A DNA stretch of 64,000 nucleotides from Tissierella sp. (GTDB lineage: Bacteria; Bacillota; Clostridia; Tissierellales; Tissierellaceae): the NCBI RefSeq assembly GCF_031460495.1, contig NZ_JAVKTS010000002.1:551332-615331 (forward strand), in the 5' to 3' direction. Of the stretch, positions 1 through 7,129 are shown one piece after another. The first letter of the stretch is position 1, and each line of letters starts with the position of its first letter. The translations under genes and the position numbers were made by a program. Under the pieces are notes generated by a model that did not search any database, was not told where the DNA came from, and saw only the letters and a list, made by a program, of their open reading frames with translations.

Positions 1-455
1 TTCTATATCTAACAGCTTCCAATATATGAGAATCTAGAATTGATTCTTCTCCATCTAAATCAGCAATAGTTCTAGATACCTTTAATAATTTATTGTATGT
101 TCTTCCACTAAATTTGTATTTTTCAAATGCTAATTTCATGATTTTTTCTGAACTTGGAGAGAGTTTGCAGTACTTTCTTATATCTTTATTTATTATCTGG
201 GAATTGTTAAATATCTTATCATCTCTATAACGTTCTAGTTGCAGGTTTCTAGCCTTTTTAACCCTTTCACTTATAATTGAAGAGGATTCTTCCTTCTTAT
301 CACCTTTCAAATCCTTGTAGTCCACGGGAGAGACTTCTATATGTATATCTATCCTATCTAGTAGAGGATTGCTAATCTTACCCAGATATCTGTCAATACT
401 TCCTTGTGAGCAGGTGCACTCATGTAAGGGATCTCCTAAGTACCCACATGGACAA
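1..455 (-). pseudogene. comM: comM/yifB 3' fragment (C-terminal part), separated by the prophage
   Basis: The minus strand reads CPCGYLGDPLHECTC, then LGKISNPLLDRIDIH and a typical Mg_chelatase_C end. This is the C-terminal third of the YifB/ComM AAA+ family, in which ComM acts as a helicase during natural transformation. The frame is open to the left edge, about 150 codons in; the family is about 505 residues, so the true end is probably just outside. The 5' part is at 42585-43639. Joining both at GGACAA restores the NPCPCG motif without a frame change, so the gene is split rather than decayed. Confidence 0.93.
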
Positions 456-903
456 CCTTGCGTTAGCAAAACACAAAACTATTAACATAGAATGTAATAT
501 TAATGATATTAATGACCTTCCTGAAACAACATTGGGGGATCGTATCAGGAAGTTAAGATTGCTTATGTATTTGACTATCAAAGATCTATCAATAAAAAGT
601 TGTTTGTCAGAGGAAACAATTAGTAATATTGAGAAATCTCGGACAACTCCTAATATTAGCAGTTTGAATAAGTTATGTCAAGCATTAAACACTAATAATA
701 CATATTTATTAGGAACTGATGATTGGGCAGAGGAAACTCAAAGTGAAATAATATATAAGTACAGAATGATATCAGGGTTGTCCCAAAGACAATTGGCCAA
801 GAAATGCAATCTTCATTTTTCTACTATCAAAGATTATGAAAATGGAAAAATAAAACATCCGGATACATTAAAGATTATCTACAAAGGAATAGGTTATATA
901 TAA
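406..903 (+). CDS. Double XRE-type HTH ORF; C-terminal extension of the integrase in the circular phage
   Basis: From N17 this frame encodes two Cro/C1-type HTH domains: about residues 41-100 (LGDRIRKLRLL...SNIEKSRTTPN) and 115-160 (YKYRMISGLSQRQLA...IKDYENGK). No ATG or GTG and no Shine-Dalgarno lies between the phage junction at 456 and the first HTH; only a TTG begins LGDRIRKLR. The GTG at 406 and ATG at 448 are host DNA. When phage ends are joined, integrase codons AAG GAC AA continue directly as C CTT GCG TTA GCA..., adding 149 residues to integrase residue 572. I therefore read this as the detached 3' end of the integrase gene. Whether it is translated in the lysogen is unknown. Confidence 0.75.
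   Translation: MSRCTHVRDLLSTHMDNLALAKHKTINIECNINDINDLPETTLGDRIRKLRLLMYLTIKDLSIKSCLSEETISNIEKSRTTPNISSLNKLCQALNTNNTYLLGTDDWAEETQSEIIYKYRMISGLSQRQLAKKCNLHFSTIKDYENGKIKHPDTLKIIYKGIGYI
438..467. other. attL: host comM / prophage left junction
   Basis: Host sequence (GTACCCACAT) is followed by the core GGACAA at 450-455 and then phage sequence CCTTGCGTTAGC. The phage half is the reverse complement, with one mismatch, of the phage half at attR. Core and orientation are fixed by the point at which comM coding is lost. Confidence 0.9.
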
Positions 904-964
904 GATTTTTAAATGAGTAATTATACCTATATAATTTATGTCTATATAATAGGAAGAGATTATT

Positions 965-1132
965 TTAAAGCTTACCATATTCACTCAAAGAATTGTATAA
1001 CTCTACCAAAGAATCTGGTGATATCTTTTCTGCTCTTTCTATTATATAACGCTTTTCATCTTCTTTAAGATCTTCAATACTTTTTGCTATATCTGCTAAT
1101 CTTTTAGCTATAAACAATAATTCTTCACTCAT
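965..1132 (-). CDS. Small acidic/helical protein, 55 aa
   Basis: Starts MSEELLFIAKRLADIAKSIE and ends SLSEYGKL. It has a good ribosome binding site (GAGAGG, 8 nt before ATG). It is predicted helical with no membrane segment. I do not recognise it. It is the last minus-strand gene before attL; recombination directionality factors of serine integrases are small and diverse, so that role is possible but unsupported. Confidence 0.7.
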   Translation of the reverse strand: MSEELLFIAKRLADIAKSIEDLKEDEKRYIIERAEKISPDSLVELYNSLSEYGKL

Positions 1133-1194
1133 AAAATCAAACCTCTCATAAGTTAATTACAATATTAAACTTACCCAATGTTTATTAATCAACA

Positions 1195-1230
1195 CAAATA
1201 AAAAACTATGGATTTAATTTCATAGTTTTT
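1195..1230 (-). terminator. Intrinsic terminator after the M28 peptidase gene
   Basis: Perfect 10-bp inverted repeat (AAAAACTATG / CATAGTTTTT) with a T-rich tail on the minus strand, directly after the peptidase stop codon. Confidence 0.85.
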
Positions 1231-2153
1231 TACTTTATAAGATTACATATTTCTTCTGTTAAATATTCAATGTTTTCTAATTTTAAATATTTATCTTTAT
1301 TACAATGTACATTAGGGATATAGTAACCTTTTCCTAGCTTACTTTTATTACTGAACACTATCCCTATTGCACCTTTATTCTTAAAAGTAAAATCATCCGA
1401 TAAAGGTAATACTTTATATTTATATCTATTAACTTCGATTCCAGTAGACTCTTGTAATTTTTCTTGGATTTCTTTAGCAAATTCATCTTTCTTTCCATGA
1501 GTTATTAATATAGTACCTCCAGCTCCTACACAATCAAAGTTAATTAATTTCTTGTTATCTAATGATACTCTATTTCTCTTCCAATATTTCTTCATAGCTG
1601 CAGAACCTAATAATCCCCATTCTTCATTGTTGAAAAATACAAATGCAACCTTATCTTTATCTATACCAAGCTCTAAAATCTCATGAGCTATATTCATTAA
1701 TGTTAAAACTCCAGAAGTATTGTCATTATAGTTATTTTTATTTGGTATGAAAATACCTATCATCAGCAATACATAAGGAATGCTTGCTAATAAATCAACT
1801 CGATGTTCTAATCCAAATATATTAGCTGCTATTACCATTAATGTTGAGTACAATAATATCATCATCAATATAGCTAAATTAGCTAGTATAATACTTGTAT
1901 TTCCAAATAATTTATACACAAATCTTGCATACTCAGGAATTTTTCCTGGAGTATCATAATGAGCTGTATAAATGTATTCTGCTCTTTCTATATCTCCTAC
2001 TATTATATTTCCTTTTAATATCTCAGAATCCCATCCTAATTTATTAGTTTCTTCCTTTATATATGCTCTAAGTTTACTCTTTTGCCATGGAAAAAATCTC
2101 ACACCATAATTTAATATAATTTCTTCTTTAACGCGCTCTAAATAGTTAGTCAT
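1230..2153 (-). CDS. Membrane-anchored M28-family metallopeptidase (cargo)
   Basis: 307 aa. M28 (aminopeptidase Y/S-like) zinc peptidase features: AHYDTPGK near residue 64, NDNTSGVLTLMNIAHEI near 142, FFNNEEWGLLGS near 173, and a later LSDDFTFKNKG segment. H65, D143, E176/E177 and D209 are plausible metal or catalytic ligands. Two hydrophobic segments (about 85-110 and 118-135) sit inside the domain, suggesting membrane attachment. The ribosome binding site TAGGGAGG precedes ATG. It is not a phage structural gene: it lies between the lysis genes and attL, where lysogenic-conversion cargo is common. Substrate unknown. Confidence 0.82.
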   Translation of the reverse strand: MTNYLERVKEEIILNYGVRFFPWQKSKLRAYIKEETNKLGWDSEILKGNIIVGDIERAEYIYTAHYDTPGKIPEYARFVYKLFGNTSIILANLAILMMILLYSTLMVIAANIFGLEHRVDLLASIPYVLLMIGIFIPNKNNYNDNTSGVLTLMNIAHEILELGIDKDKVAFVFFNNEEWGLLGSAAMKKYWKRNRVSLDNKKLINFDCVGAGGTILITHGKKDEFAKEIQEKLQESTGIEVNRYKYKVLPLSDDFTFKNKGAIGIVFSNKSKLGKGYYIPNVHCNKDKYLKLENIEYLTEEICNLIK

Positions 2154-2176
2154 AAATACCTCCCTAGTTGCAATAA

Positions 2177-2308
2177 TTACTGTTTAAAACCACTTCCTAG
2201 ACTCATAACAATATTCATAAAAATTGGTGGAAAAAACTTAATAAATATAAGTACTAATATTAATCCTATAACTAAATCAACACCTGTTACTTTTCTTCTT
2301 GATCCCAT
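2177..2308 (-). CDS. Small membrane protein, 43 aa
   Basis: MGSRRKVTGVDLVIG... followed by a hydrophobic stretch (VIGLILVLIFIKFF): a single membrane segment after a basic N-terminus. Strong ribosome binding site (GAGAGGG, 5 nt before ATG). It lies 23 nt upstream of the M28 peptidase and is probably co-transcribed, perhaps as its partner. No family recognised. Confidence 0.75.
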   Translation of the reverse strand: MGSRRKVTGVDLVIGLILVLIFIKFFPPIFMNIVMSLGSGFKQ

Positions 2309-2390
2309 AATATCCCTCTCTCTATATAAAATATAGATTTATTATACAATATAGAGCAGTTTTAATCCATTAAAAGTAATTTTCATAAGT

Positions 2391-2426
2391 AAAAAAAAAT
2401 AAAGACTAGAGATTTCTCCCTAGTCT
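2391..2426 (-). terminator. Terminator after secreted peptide gene 1
   Basis: AGACTAG / CTAGTCT stem followed on the minus strand by a run of T residues. Confidence 0.85.
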
Positions 2427-2435
2427 AAATTAATA

Positions 2436-2618
2436 TTATTGACGATTTCTATTGGGTTTACCTGCACCGCTGCCTCCAGTACCGCCACCAGTGCCTCCAC
2501 AGCCATCATCGTTGTCCTCTGTTGGTATGTTTGACCCTGCAAAACTTGTCGTTGCAAACTGACTGAGTAATACAATACTCATGCAAAGAATTATTAGCAT
2601 TTTTTTCATTTTAAACAT
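2436..2618 (-). CDS. Secreted Gly-rich small peptide 1 (cargo)
   Basis: 60 aa with an N-terminal signal peptide (basic MFKMKK, hydrophobic core LIILCMSIVLL, probable cleavage after TSFA) and a short mature part of about 32 residues, DDGCGGTGGGTGGSGAGKP, ending in RNRQ. It is a monocistronic unit with its own sigma-H-like promoter (2649-2677) and terminator. A paralogue at 2786-3004 shares almost the whole leader and the promoter layout, so the pair arose by duplication. Function unknown; an exported signalling or surface peptide is possible. Confidence 0.8.
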   Translation of the reverse strand: MFKMKKMLIILCMSIVLLSQFATTSFAGSNIPTEDNDDGCGGTGGGTGGSGAGKPNRNRQ

Positions 2619-2648
2619 AATACCATCTCCTTTAATTTGATACTATAT

Positions 2649-2677
2649 ATATTCTATATAATATTTGCTTTTCCTTC
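2649..2677 (-). promoter_or_regulatory. Sigma-H-type promoter of secreted peptide gene 1
   Basis: Minus strand GAAGGAAAA, 11 nt, ATAGAATAT. This matches every defined position of the Bacillus sigma-H consensus (RnAGGAwWW, N11-12, RnnGAATww). The -10 ends 31 nt before the ATG. Confidence 0.7.
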
Positions 2678-2714
2678 TTATTATTATAAGCAAAATTAAA
2701 CAAATTACTTCGTA

Positions 2715-2724
2715 TTTTGACGAA
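2715..2724 (+). promoter_or_regulatory. Spo0A-box-like site upstream of peptide gene 1
   Basis: TTTTGACGAA, one mismatch from TTTTGTCGAA and an exact fit to the 0A-box core TGNCGAA. It lies 38 bp upstream of the -35 element. Confidence 0.45.
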
Positions 2725-2753
2725 TAAAAAAGCCCTAGATTTTGCTCTAGGGC
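2725..2753 (-). terminator. Terminator after secreted peptide gene 2
   Basis: GCCCTAGA / TCTAGGGC stem, 6-nt loop, then a T run on the minus strand. Confidence 0.9.
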
Positions 2754-2785
2754 CTCACTCTTAATAAATATCTATTTCTCAGAAT

Positions 2786-3004
2786 TTAAGGCAGGATTTG
2801 CTCATCACATTTGCCACCAGGGCGACCACCATTATCAGCTCCTCCAGTACCACCACTAGTACCTCCAGTGCCCCCAGTTGCACCACCATCATCATAATCT
2901 TCGCTCGGTATGATATTATATTTTGCAAAACTTGTTGTTGTAAACTGACTAAGTAATACAATACTCATGCAAAGAACTATAAGCATTTTTTTCATTTTAA
3001 ACAT
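2786..3004 (-). CDS. Secreted Gly-rich small peptide 2 (paralogue)
   Basis: 72 aa. The leader differs from peptide 1 at only a few positions (MFKMKKMLIVLCMSIVLLSQ). The mature part is DDGGATGGTGGTSGGTGG followed by ADNGGRPGGKCDEQILP. The conserved leader with a diverged Gly/Thr-rich body is the pattern of a family whose mature segment is under different selection. Own sigma-H-like promoter (3035-3063) and terminator. Function unknown. Confidence 0.8.
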   Translation of the reverse strand: MFKMKKMLIVLCMSIVLLSQFTTTSFAKYNIIPSEDYDDGGATGGTGGTSGGTGGADNGGRPGGKCDEQILP

Positions 3005-3034
3005 TATATCACCTCCTATAATTTGATACTATAA

Positions 3035-3063
3035 ATATTCTACAAAAAACAGAATACTCCTTC
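3035..3063 (-). promoter_or_regulatory. Sigma-H-type promoter of secreted peptide gene 2
   Basis: Minus strand GAAGGAGTA, 11 nt, GTAGAATAT, ending 31 nt before the ATG. One position (G for A/T) departs from the sigma-H -35 consensus; the -10 is perfect. Confidence 0.7.
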
Positions 3064-3090
3064 TTCTTATTATAAGCAAATTCATACAAC

Positions 3091-3111
3091 TTCCGTCATT
3101 TTTGGACAAAA
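3091..3111 (-). promoter_or_regulatory. Spo0A-box-like pair upstream of peptide gene 2
   Basis: Minus strand TTTTGTCCAA (3102-3111), one mismatch from TTTTGTCGAA, followed by TGACGGAA (3091-3098), one mismatch from the core. The spacing to the promoter resembles that at peptide gene 1. Confidence 0.35.
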
Positions 3112-3141
3112 TAATAAGGCCCTAGATTTTTAGTCCAGGGC
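3111..3141 (-). terminator. Terminator of the lysis operon
   Basis: GCCCTGGA / TCTAGGGC stem with one mismatch, A/T-rich loop and T-rich tail, just after the glycosidase stop codon at 3149. Confidence 0.8.
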
Positions 3142-3148
3142 AATTTTT

Positions 3149-3763
3149 CTACCAAGTCACTACCGAATATAATCTTCTAGTAGTGCTATATATTAATTTA
3201 CTATTTACTTTTAACGCAGTAGATCCTCCTGCATCTAGTGTGATTCCTATACTACATCCTAAGTTTTTTAATACAGTCTGTCCTGTCTGAATGGAGCAAT
3301 TCTTTCTAACTGCTATTACTATCTTTTTCTTAGTAGGATTATATCCTATGAGTGGTCTATTAGCCGACCTCCCTATATCAGAATAAATTCCTACAAAACC
3401 AGAACTTACCATATTGATTTTTGAAAGTACTGAACATCCACTTACTGCGAACCATACATCTTTTTCTCCATTTATATTAAGCAGTTCTTTCACTTTCACT
3501 GTACCATCTTTATACACTATGAGAGTGCCTGCTGCTTTGTTATGAGGTTGTCTATTACTTAATACTTTCCCCTCTGATACTAGAATCCCCAAAGGGTAAG
3601 TTACTCCGTTTACATGATGCCATTGATAACCACTCGTAGCAAAATTAGGTAGATTTATTTTGTTAGCTGCTTTATCCTGGATAGATATTCTTAAATCTAA
3701 AGGATCTATCTCTACTACATCAGTAACTCCGCTTTTATAGTGCTTAAAATTTAGTTTTTTTTT
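3149..3763 (-). CDS. Phosphodiester glycosidase (NAGPA-like) domain, in the -1 frame of the endolysin
   Basis: The frame opens in the A9 run at the end of the M15 endolysin (3755-3763) and continues LNFKHYKSGVTDVVEIDP..., with YPLGILVSEGKV, RQPHNKAAGTLIVYKDG and LDAGGSTALKVNSK, ending RRLYSVVTW. This is the phosphodiester glycosidase/NAGPA fold family, about 200 residues. No ATG, GTG or TTG occurs before a TTG in the middle of the conserved domain, so it cannot start on its own. The upstream zero frame is TCA AAA AAA AAC TAA, giving the slippery heptamer A AAA AAC directly before the stop. A -1 slip gives a protein of about 396 residues: M15 peptidase, peptidoglycan-binding domain, glycosidase. 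A homopolymer sequencing error or a recent frameshift is the alternative. Confidence 0.75.
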   Translation of the reverse strand, partial: KKKLNFKHYKSGVTDVVEIDPLDLRISIQDKAANKINLPNFATSGYQWHHVNGVTYPLGILVSEGKVLSNRQPHNKAAGTLIVYKDGTVKVKELLNINGEKDVWFAVSGCSVLSKINMVSSGFVGIYSDIGRSANRPLIGYNPTKKKIVIAVRKNCSIQTGQTVLKNLGCSIGITLDAGGSTALKVNSKLIYSTTRRLYSVVTW

Positions 3764-4338
3764 GAGTTTAATTCCTCTAATGTTTTCTTTCCAACTATAC
3801 CATCTGCGACTAACTTATTGTCTTTTTGAAATTTCCTTACCTCTCTATCTGTAGCAGTGCCAAATATACCATCTGCTACACCTACATTGTAACCTAATTT
3901 ATTTAATTTTAATTGCAATTCCTTTACATCATTACCTCTACTGCCTTTTTTCATACTATCAATTCCTTTCTTTGTTCTTAAATCCCATTTGTTAGGAATT
4001 TCTCTTACATCTAAATGAATGAAAGTATCATATATCCCTATTCCAGTAAATCCTATTGCATCTGCTATATCTCTAATAGTTTCTATATCCAATTTTTGAT
4101 TAGTAATACTTATATCTACTGCTTTTCCTAGTAAGTGTTGGCTATTAGTAGAACCTTTAACCTTTTTATTGTGCTCAAGAGTTCGATAGGCTGAATTAAT
4201 TATCGTTGGCAAGCCTAACCTATCTCTTAATTGTTGTAATTTATCCAATAGATTGCTATCAAGTTTCACCAATTGACTCCCATCTTTGCATTGAAATTCA
4301 TGCAAAGAAAAGTCTTTAGATATTTTTATTCTATTCAT
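3751..4338 (-). CDS. Endolysin: M15 D,D/L,D-peptidase plus peptidoglycan-binding domain
   Basis: 195 aa in the zero frame. Peptidase_M15_3-type domain at about 1-115, with INSAYRT, SQHLLGKAVDI (His and Asp zinc ligands) and FIHLDVR (third His). PG_binding_1 repeat at about 130-190 (LQLKLNKLGYNVG..DGIFG.AT). It cleaves peptide stems of the host wall at lysis. ATG overlaps the holin stop (TAATG). It ends ELNSKKN at a slippery A AAA AAC followed at once by TAA, the presumed entry to the glycosidase frame. Confidence 0.9.
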   Translation of the reverse strand: MNRIKISKDFSLHEFQCKDGSQLVKLDSNLLDKLQQLRDRLGLPTIINSAYRTLEHNKKVKGSTNSQHLLGKAVDISITNQKLDIETIRDIADAIGFTGIGIYDTFIHLDVREIPNKWDLRTKKGIDSMKKGSRGNDVKELQLKLNKLGYNVGVADGIFGTATDREVRKFQKDNKLVADGIVGKKTLEELNSKKN

Positions 4339-4742
4339 TATTTGCCACCACTTTTTTCAAACAGACTTTTAAAAAAGTTAATAAACGGATCTACACTCTT
4401 ATCGTCATCTGCTAATTTAAAATGATTTAAAATAGAGTTAATTTCACTCACTAAATATCCAGTATATAATACATATAAAGCACTTATACCTAGAGCCCCA
4501 GGCATTAAGAGTGCTACTGGGATTGAATAAACTAACAAAATAAATAATAGTAATTTTCTAGCTATCCCTAAAATTGCTTTAGAACTAGAAAAATCAATTT
4601 TGGGATTAAACTTTGCATTAATCCAACCTATCGTAAAATCAATAATATTCGCCCCTAAAATTAAAGCCAAAAAATAAACTAACTTGGTACTATCTGATTC
4701 TAAATAAACTTGTAACCATTCTATCATTTGCATATTCCTCAC
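4338..4742 (-). CDS. Phage holin (holin_4 / toxin-secretion family)
   Basis: 134 aa with three or four hydrophobic segments (about 18-42, 60-80, 82-102) and an acidic, Lys-rich C-terminus. It resembles the phage holin family of clostridial phages and TcdE-type exporters. It forms the membrane lesion that releases endolysin. Start codon overlap with the downstream endolysin indicates coupled translation. Confidence 0.88.
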   Translation of the reverse strand: MRNMQMIEWLQVYLESDSTKLVYFLALILGANIIDFTIGWINAKFNPKIDFSSSKAILGIARKLLLFILLVYSIPVALLMPGALGISALYVLYTGYLVSEINSILNHFKLADDDKSVDPFINFFKSLFEKSGGK

Positions 4743-4762
4743 CTTTCTATTGTTTTATAAAA

Positions 4763-4793
4763 TAATAAAGAAGGGCATAAAAAAAGCCCTTCT
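4763..4793 (-). terminator. Terminator between tail and lysis genes
   Basis: AGAAGGGC / GCCCTTCT stem followed by a T-rich minus-strand tail. It sits between the last tail gene and the holin, so lysis genes may depend on read-through. Confidence 0.8.
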
Positions 4794-4797
4794 AGGG

Positions 4798-5217
4798 TTA
4801 TTCTATATAAGTTTGTTTCTTACTCTTAGATATACCACTAACATTTATATCAAACAATGCTTTTAAATTTTCTTGTGATGTTAGGGATTTAGTTTTATTG
4901 TAATTTGGTATTTCTGGATTACCTCTCATTTGTAAATCAAACATAACTTCTTGAATATTACTTACTGAATATGTTTCAACATAGTTATTGTCTATATCTA
5001 TATTTATTTCATTAACTGTATCAAATATTGTTACATTATCATTTGGTAGATATTCTTGAAGCAATTCGATATCAGTAATTTTACCATAACTTGTAATTTC
5101 GTTATCCTTACTTATTTGATTATGTCCATATATTATAAACCCTGCTTGTGTCATATCTCCCCTTGCAATTTCTTCTGGTATCACATCTGTTATATTTCCT
5201 AATATTTTTATATACAT
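4798..5217 (-). CDS. Phage protein of unknown function, 139 aa
   Basis: I chose the ATG at 5217 (MYIKILGN) because AAAGGGG precedes it; an upstream in-frame ATG at 5238 overlaps that site. Acidic; contains IPEEIARGDMTQAGFIIYG and a repeated Ile/Asn-rich middle. It lies directly after the tail fibre gene, so a tail tip or fibre-assembly role is possible. No family recognised. Confidence 0.7.
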   Translation of the reverse strand: MYIKILGNITDVIPEEIARGDMTQAGFIIYGHNQISKDNEITSYGKITDIELLQEYLPNDNVTIFDTVNEINIDIDNNYVETYSVSNIQEVMFDLQMRGNPEIPNYNKTKSLTSQENLKALFDINVSGISKSKKQTYIE

Positions 5218-5244
5218 ATTATCATAATCCCCTTTCATAATTAA

Positions 5245-6129
5245 TTACTTTAACATAGTTAACCCATATACTTTTTCCATACTTGATAACTGTGTTTGTT
5301 TTAAACGCACAAAATTAGTTTTATTAAATTCTGCGATATAAGATTTAAAAGCAATATTATCAAATTTCATAGAAGCTACATACAACGATGTGTTAAAACT
5401 ATCCATTGAAGTAAGCTGCATTTTTTCAGTAAATAGTGGATTAGCGGTGCTTTGTCTTATATCAGCTAGTGTTTCTGGGTTTTTCTCGTACAAAACATCT
5501 CTAGAAGAACTCCTGCTATTACCACCATACAGTTCACTGTCAGAACCTCCTACCAGTTCTGGGTCACTATAACCACCTATATCTATGGAAACTCGGGTTA
5601 ATGCAGCTAGTGTAATTTTATTTCTTTTTTCTATATATATAGTGTATGTGTCTGGGTATTCTTCATCGCCTCTAACATACGAATAATAAGATATATACAT
5701 ATAATTATCGTTTGCGTTAATGCCTGAACCACTAGAGAACGGTGGAGTACCACCAATATTTTTTGGAGAACCTATAACTGTGAATGTTTCTGGGTTTATA
5801 ACAATAAAAGTTGCTGTATTAGCCCTCAAAGTATATAATGCTTTATCTAAACTAGTAATATCAACACCATTATTAGTTATTCCCATTGCACTTGTTCTAA
5901 TTTTAGCTAATGTTGAAGGATTTAACTCACTAATGTATTTATCCATAGAACCATCATTTGAAGTGAGATTATAATTCACGAATAGCCTTAGTGTTTTTAA
6001 CCCCTCTACTTCTTTCCACACACCATCTATACCAACCCACATCTTTTCTACTTCTTTCCATACCCCACCTATACCTACCCATGCCTTATCTAAATCTTTC
6101 CATACTCCACCTATTCCTACCTTAGTCAT
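5245..6129 (-). CDS. Probable tail fibre/receptor-binding protein with WKEVE repeats
   Basis: 294 aa. The N-terminus has three tandem repeats of VGIGGVWKEVEKMW type (about residues 4-43), a feature often seen at the N-terminus of Firmicute tail proteins. The rest has repeated L/F-N-P-x-T-L-A-x-I motifs (LNPSTLAKIRTS, INPETFTVIGS, KNPETLADIRQS) about every 60-90 residues, suggesting a beta-propeller-like or repeated-blade fold. Position after the baseplate genes fits a host-recognition protein. Confidence 0.7.
   Translation of the reverse strand: MTKVGIGGVWKDLDKAWVGIGGVWKEVEKMWVGIDGVWKEVEGLKTLRLFVNYNLTSNDGSMDKYISELNPSTLAKIRTSAMGITNNGVDITSLDKALYTLRANTATFIVINPETFTVIGSPKNIGGTPPFSSGSGINANDNYMYISYYSYVRGDEEYPDTYTIYIEKRNKITLAALTRVSIDIGGYSDPELVGGSDSELYGGNSRSSSRDVLYEKNPETLADIRQSTANPLFTEKMQLTSMDSFNTSLYVASMKFDNIAFKSYIAEFNKTNFVRLKQTQLSSMEKVYGLTMLK
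5995..6120 (-). repeat. Three tandem coding repeats in the tail fibre gene
   Basis: About 45 bp per unit, each encoding VGIGGVWK(E/D) followed by an acidic/Trp spacer. The units are similar at DNA level (TCTTTCCATACxCCACCTATxCC on the plus strand), so unit number may vary by slippage. Confidence 0.75.
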
Positions 6130-6141
6130 ATCATCACTTCC

Positions 6142-6597
6142 TTATGGTTTATACTTGAGCCATACAGCCCCGTTGGGTGCTGTACCAGTAGCATCAGCTG
6201 TAGATAGGATTATGTTTCTTATTTGAGCAGTTGTATAGGAAGTATTGGCCTGTGCTACTACTGCACCTGGTAAAGTTCCAGCAGTTATCATGCTAGCTGG
6301 GTGAGAAGTAGGATGAGAATAAACTGTATCTGTAAACTTAGCATTTTCAGGTACATCTGTGAGTACTCTTGAATTGTCTACTTTACCATCTATATCCCCT
6401 TCAATTTCTGTAAACTTTTCTTCTATTGTTTTGCCATCTTGCAGTTTTATGTCTTCAGCAGATAAGTCGGTTATACTGTTTTCTATCTGCTTTAAGGTAG
6501 TATCAATAGTATCAAAATTTTCATTAATCCCTTCAATATTAACATAGTCATTGCCTTGCTGTTTCTCTAAATTATAATTGGGTGTTAGTTCTGCCAT
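6142..6597 (-). CDS. Tail fibre/adaptor protein
   Basis: 151 aa. N-terminal coiled region (NYNLEKQQGNDYVNIEGINENFDTID) followed by HPTSHPASMITAGTLPG and a Thr/Ala-rich tail ending APNGAVWLKYKP. This layout is typical of short tail-fibre proteins of clostridial and Bacillus PBSX-like phages. It follows the baseplate genes. Confidence 0.75.
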   Translation of the reverse strand: MAELTPNYNLEKQQGNDYVNIEGINENFDTIDTTLKQIENSITDLSAEDIKLQDGKTIEEKFTEIEGDIDGKVDNSRVLTDVPENAKFTDTVYSHPTSHPASMITAGTLPGAVVAQANTSYTTAQIRNIILSTADATGTAPNGAVWLKYKP

Positions 6598-6601
6598 CTT
6601 A

Positions 6602-7129
6602 TCACCTCTCTCTTAATTGATCCCATGTGTACGAACTTGCTTGATTCCATGTCATGTTAGATATATCATTCCAAGTGTTAAAGGTATATTCAAATGTAAA
6701 TGCTAAGTGAGCGGGTTTAATTTCTTCAATAGTAATTGTCAAATCTGCCATGTTAGCAGGAATACCTTTTGTTCCAACAAACTTTACAATAAAACTATAA
6801 TTAGAAGGATCTTCTATTACTTCAACTTCACCATTAGAATATGTCCTAGCAACTTCTTTGATCATTTGTTTAGTTACTGTACCAATTCCTCTGATTTTTG
6901 CGCTTATTCTCTCTCGTCTAAATTCATCAGATTTAGATACATCAACTTTTATTCCATATATTTTTTCATACCTACTTAGTAAAGCAGTAGCTGTATTTAC
7001 GAAACATTGATTTATAGTCTCATCAAACTTATTCGCCAAGGAATTTATATTAACACTCAAAATACTCTGTAGCTCTTCCATGGTTGAGTTGTCTTTGTAA
7101 TAATCAGGCAGTAAATTTATTAAATCCAA
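6602..7129 (-). CDS. Baseplate protein, YmfQ/XkdU family (DUF2313)
   Basis: 175 aa starting MDLINLLPDYYKDNSTMEEL, the usual DUF2313 start, with RERISAKIRGIGTVTK and a Trp-rich C-terminus (WNDISNMTWNQASSYTWDQL). Corresponds to XkdU of PBSX. Directly after the gpJ-like gene. Confidence 0.85.
   Translation of the reverse strand: MDLINLLPDYYKDNSTMEELQSILSVNINSLANKFDETINQCFVNTATALLSRYEKIYGIKVDVSKSDEFRRERISAKIRGIGTVTKQMIKEVARTYSNGEVEVIEDPSNYSFIVKFVGTKGIPANMADLTITIEEIKPAHLAFTFEYTFNTWNDISNMTWNQASSYTWDQLRER

Noticed and set aside
2779-2961. 60-codon open frame overlapping secreted peptide gene 2
   Set aside because: Shifted frame over the Gly-rich repeats; no ribosome binding site, while the overlapping frame has leader, promoter and terminator.
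2436-3004. Arbitrium-type (AimP) communication
   Set aside because: No AimR-like TPR receptor or AimX region in the prophage, and the mature parts are long and Gly-rich instead of a C-terminal hexapeptide.
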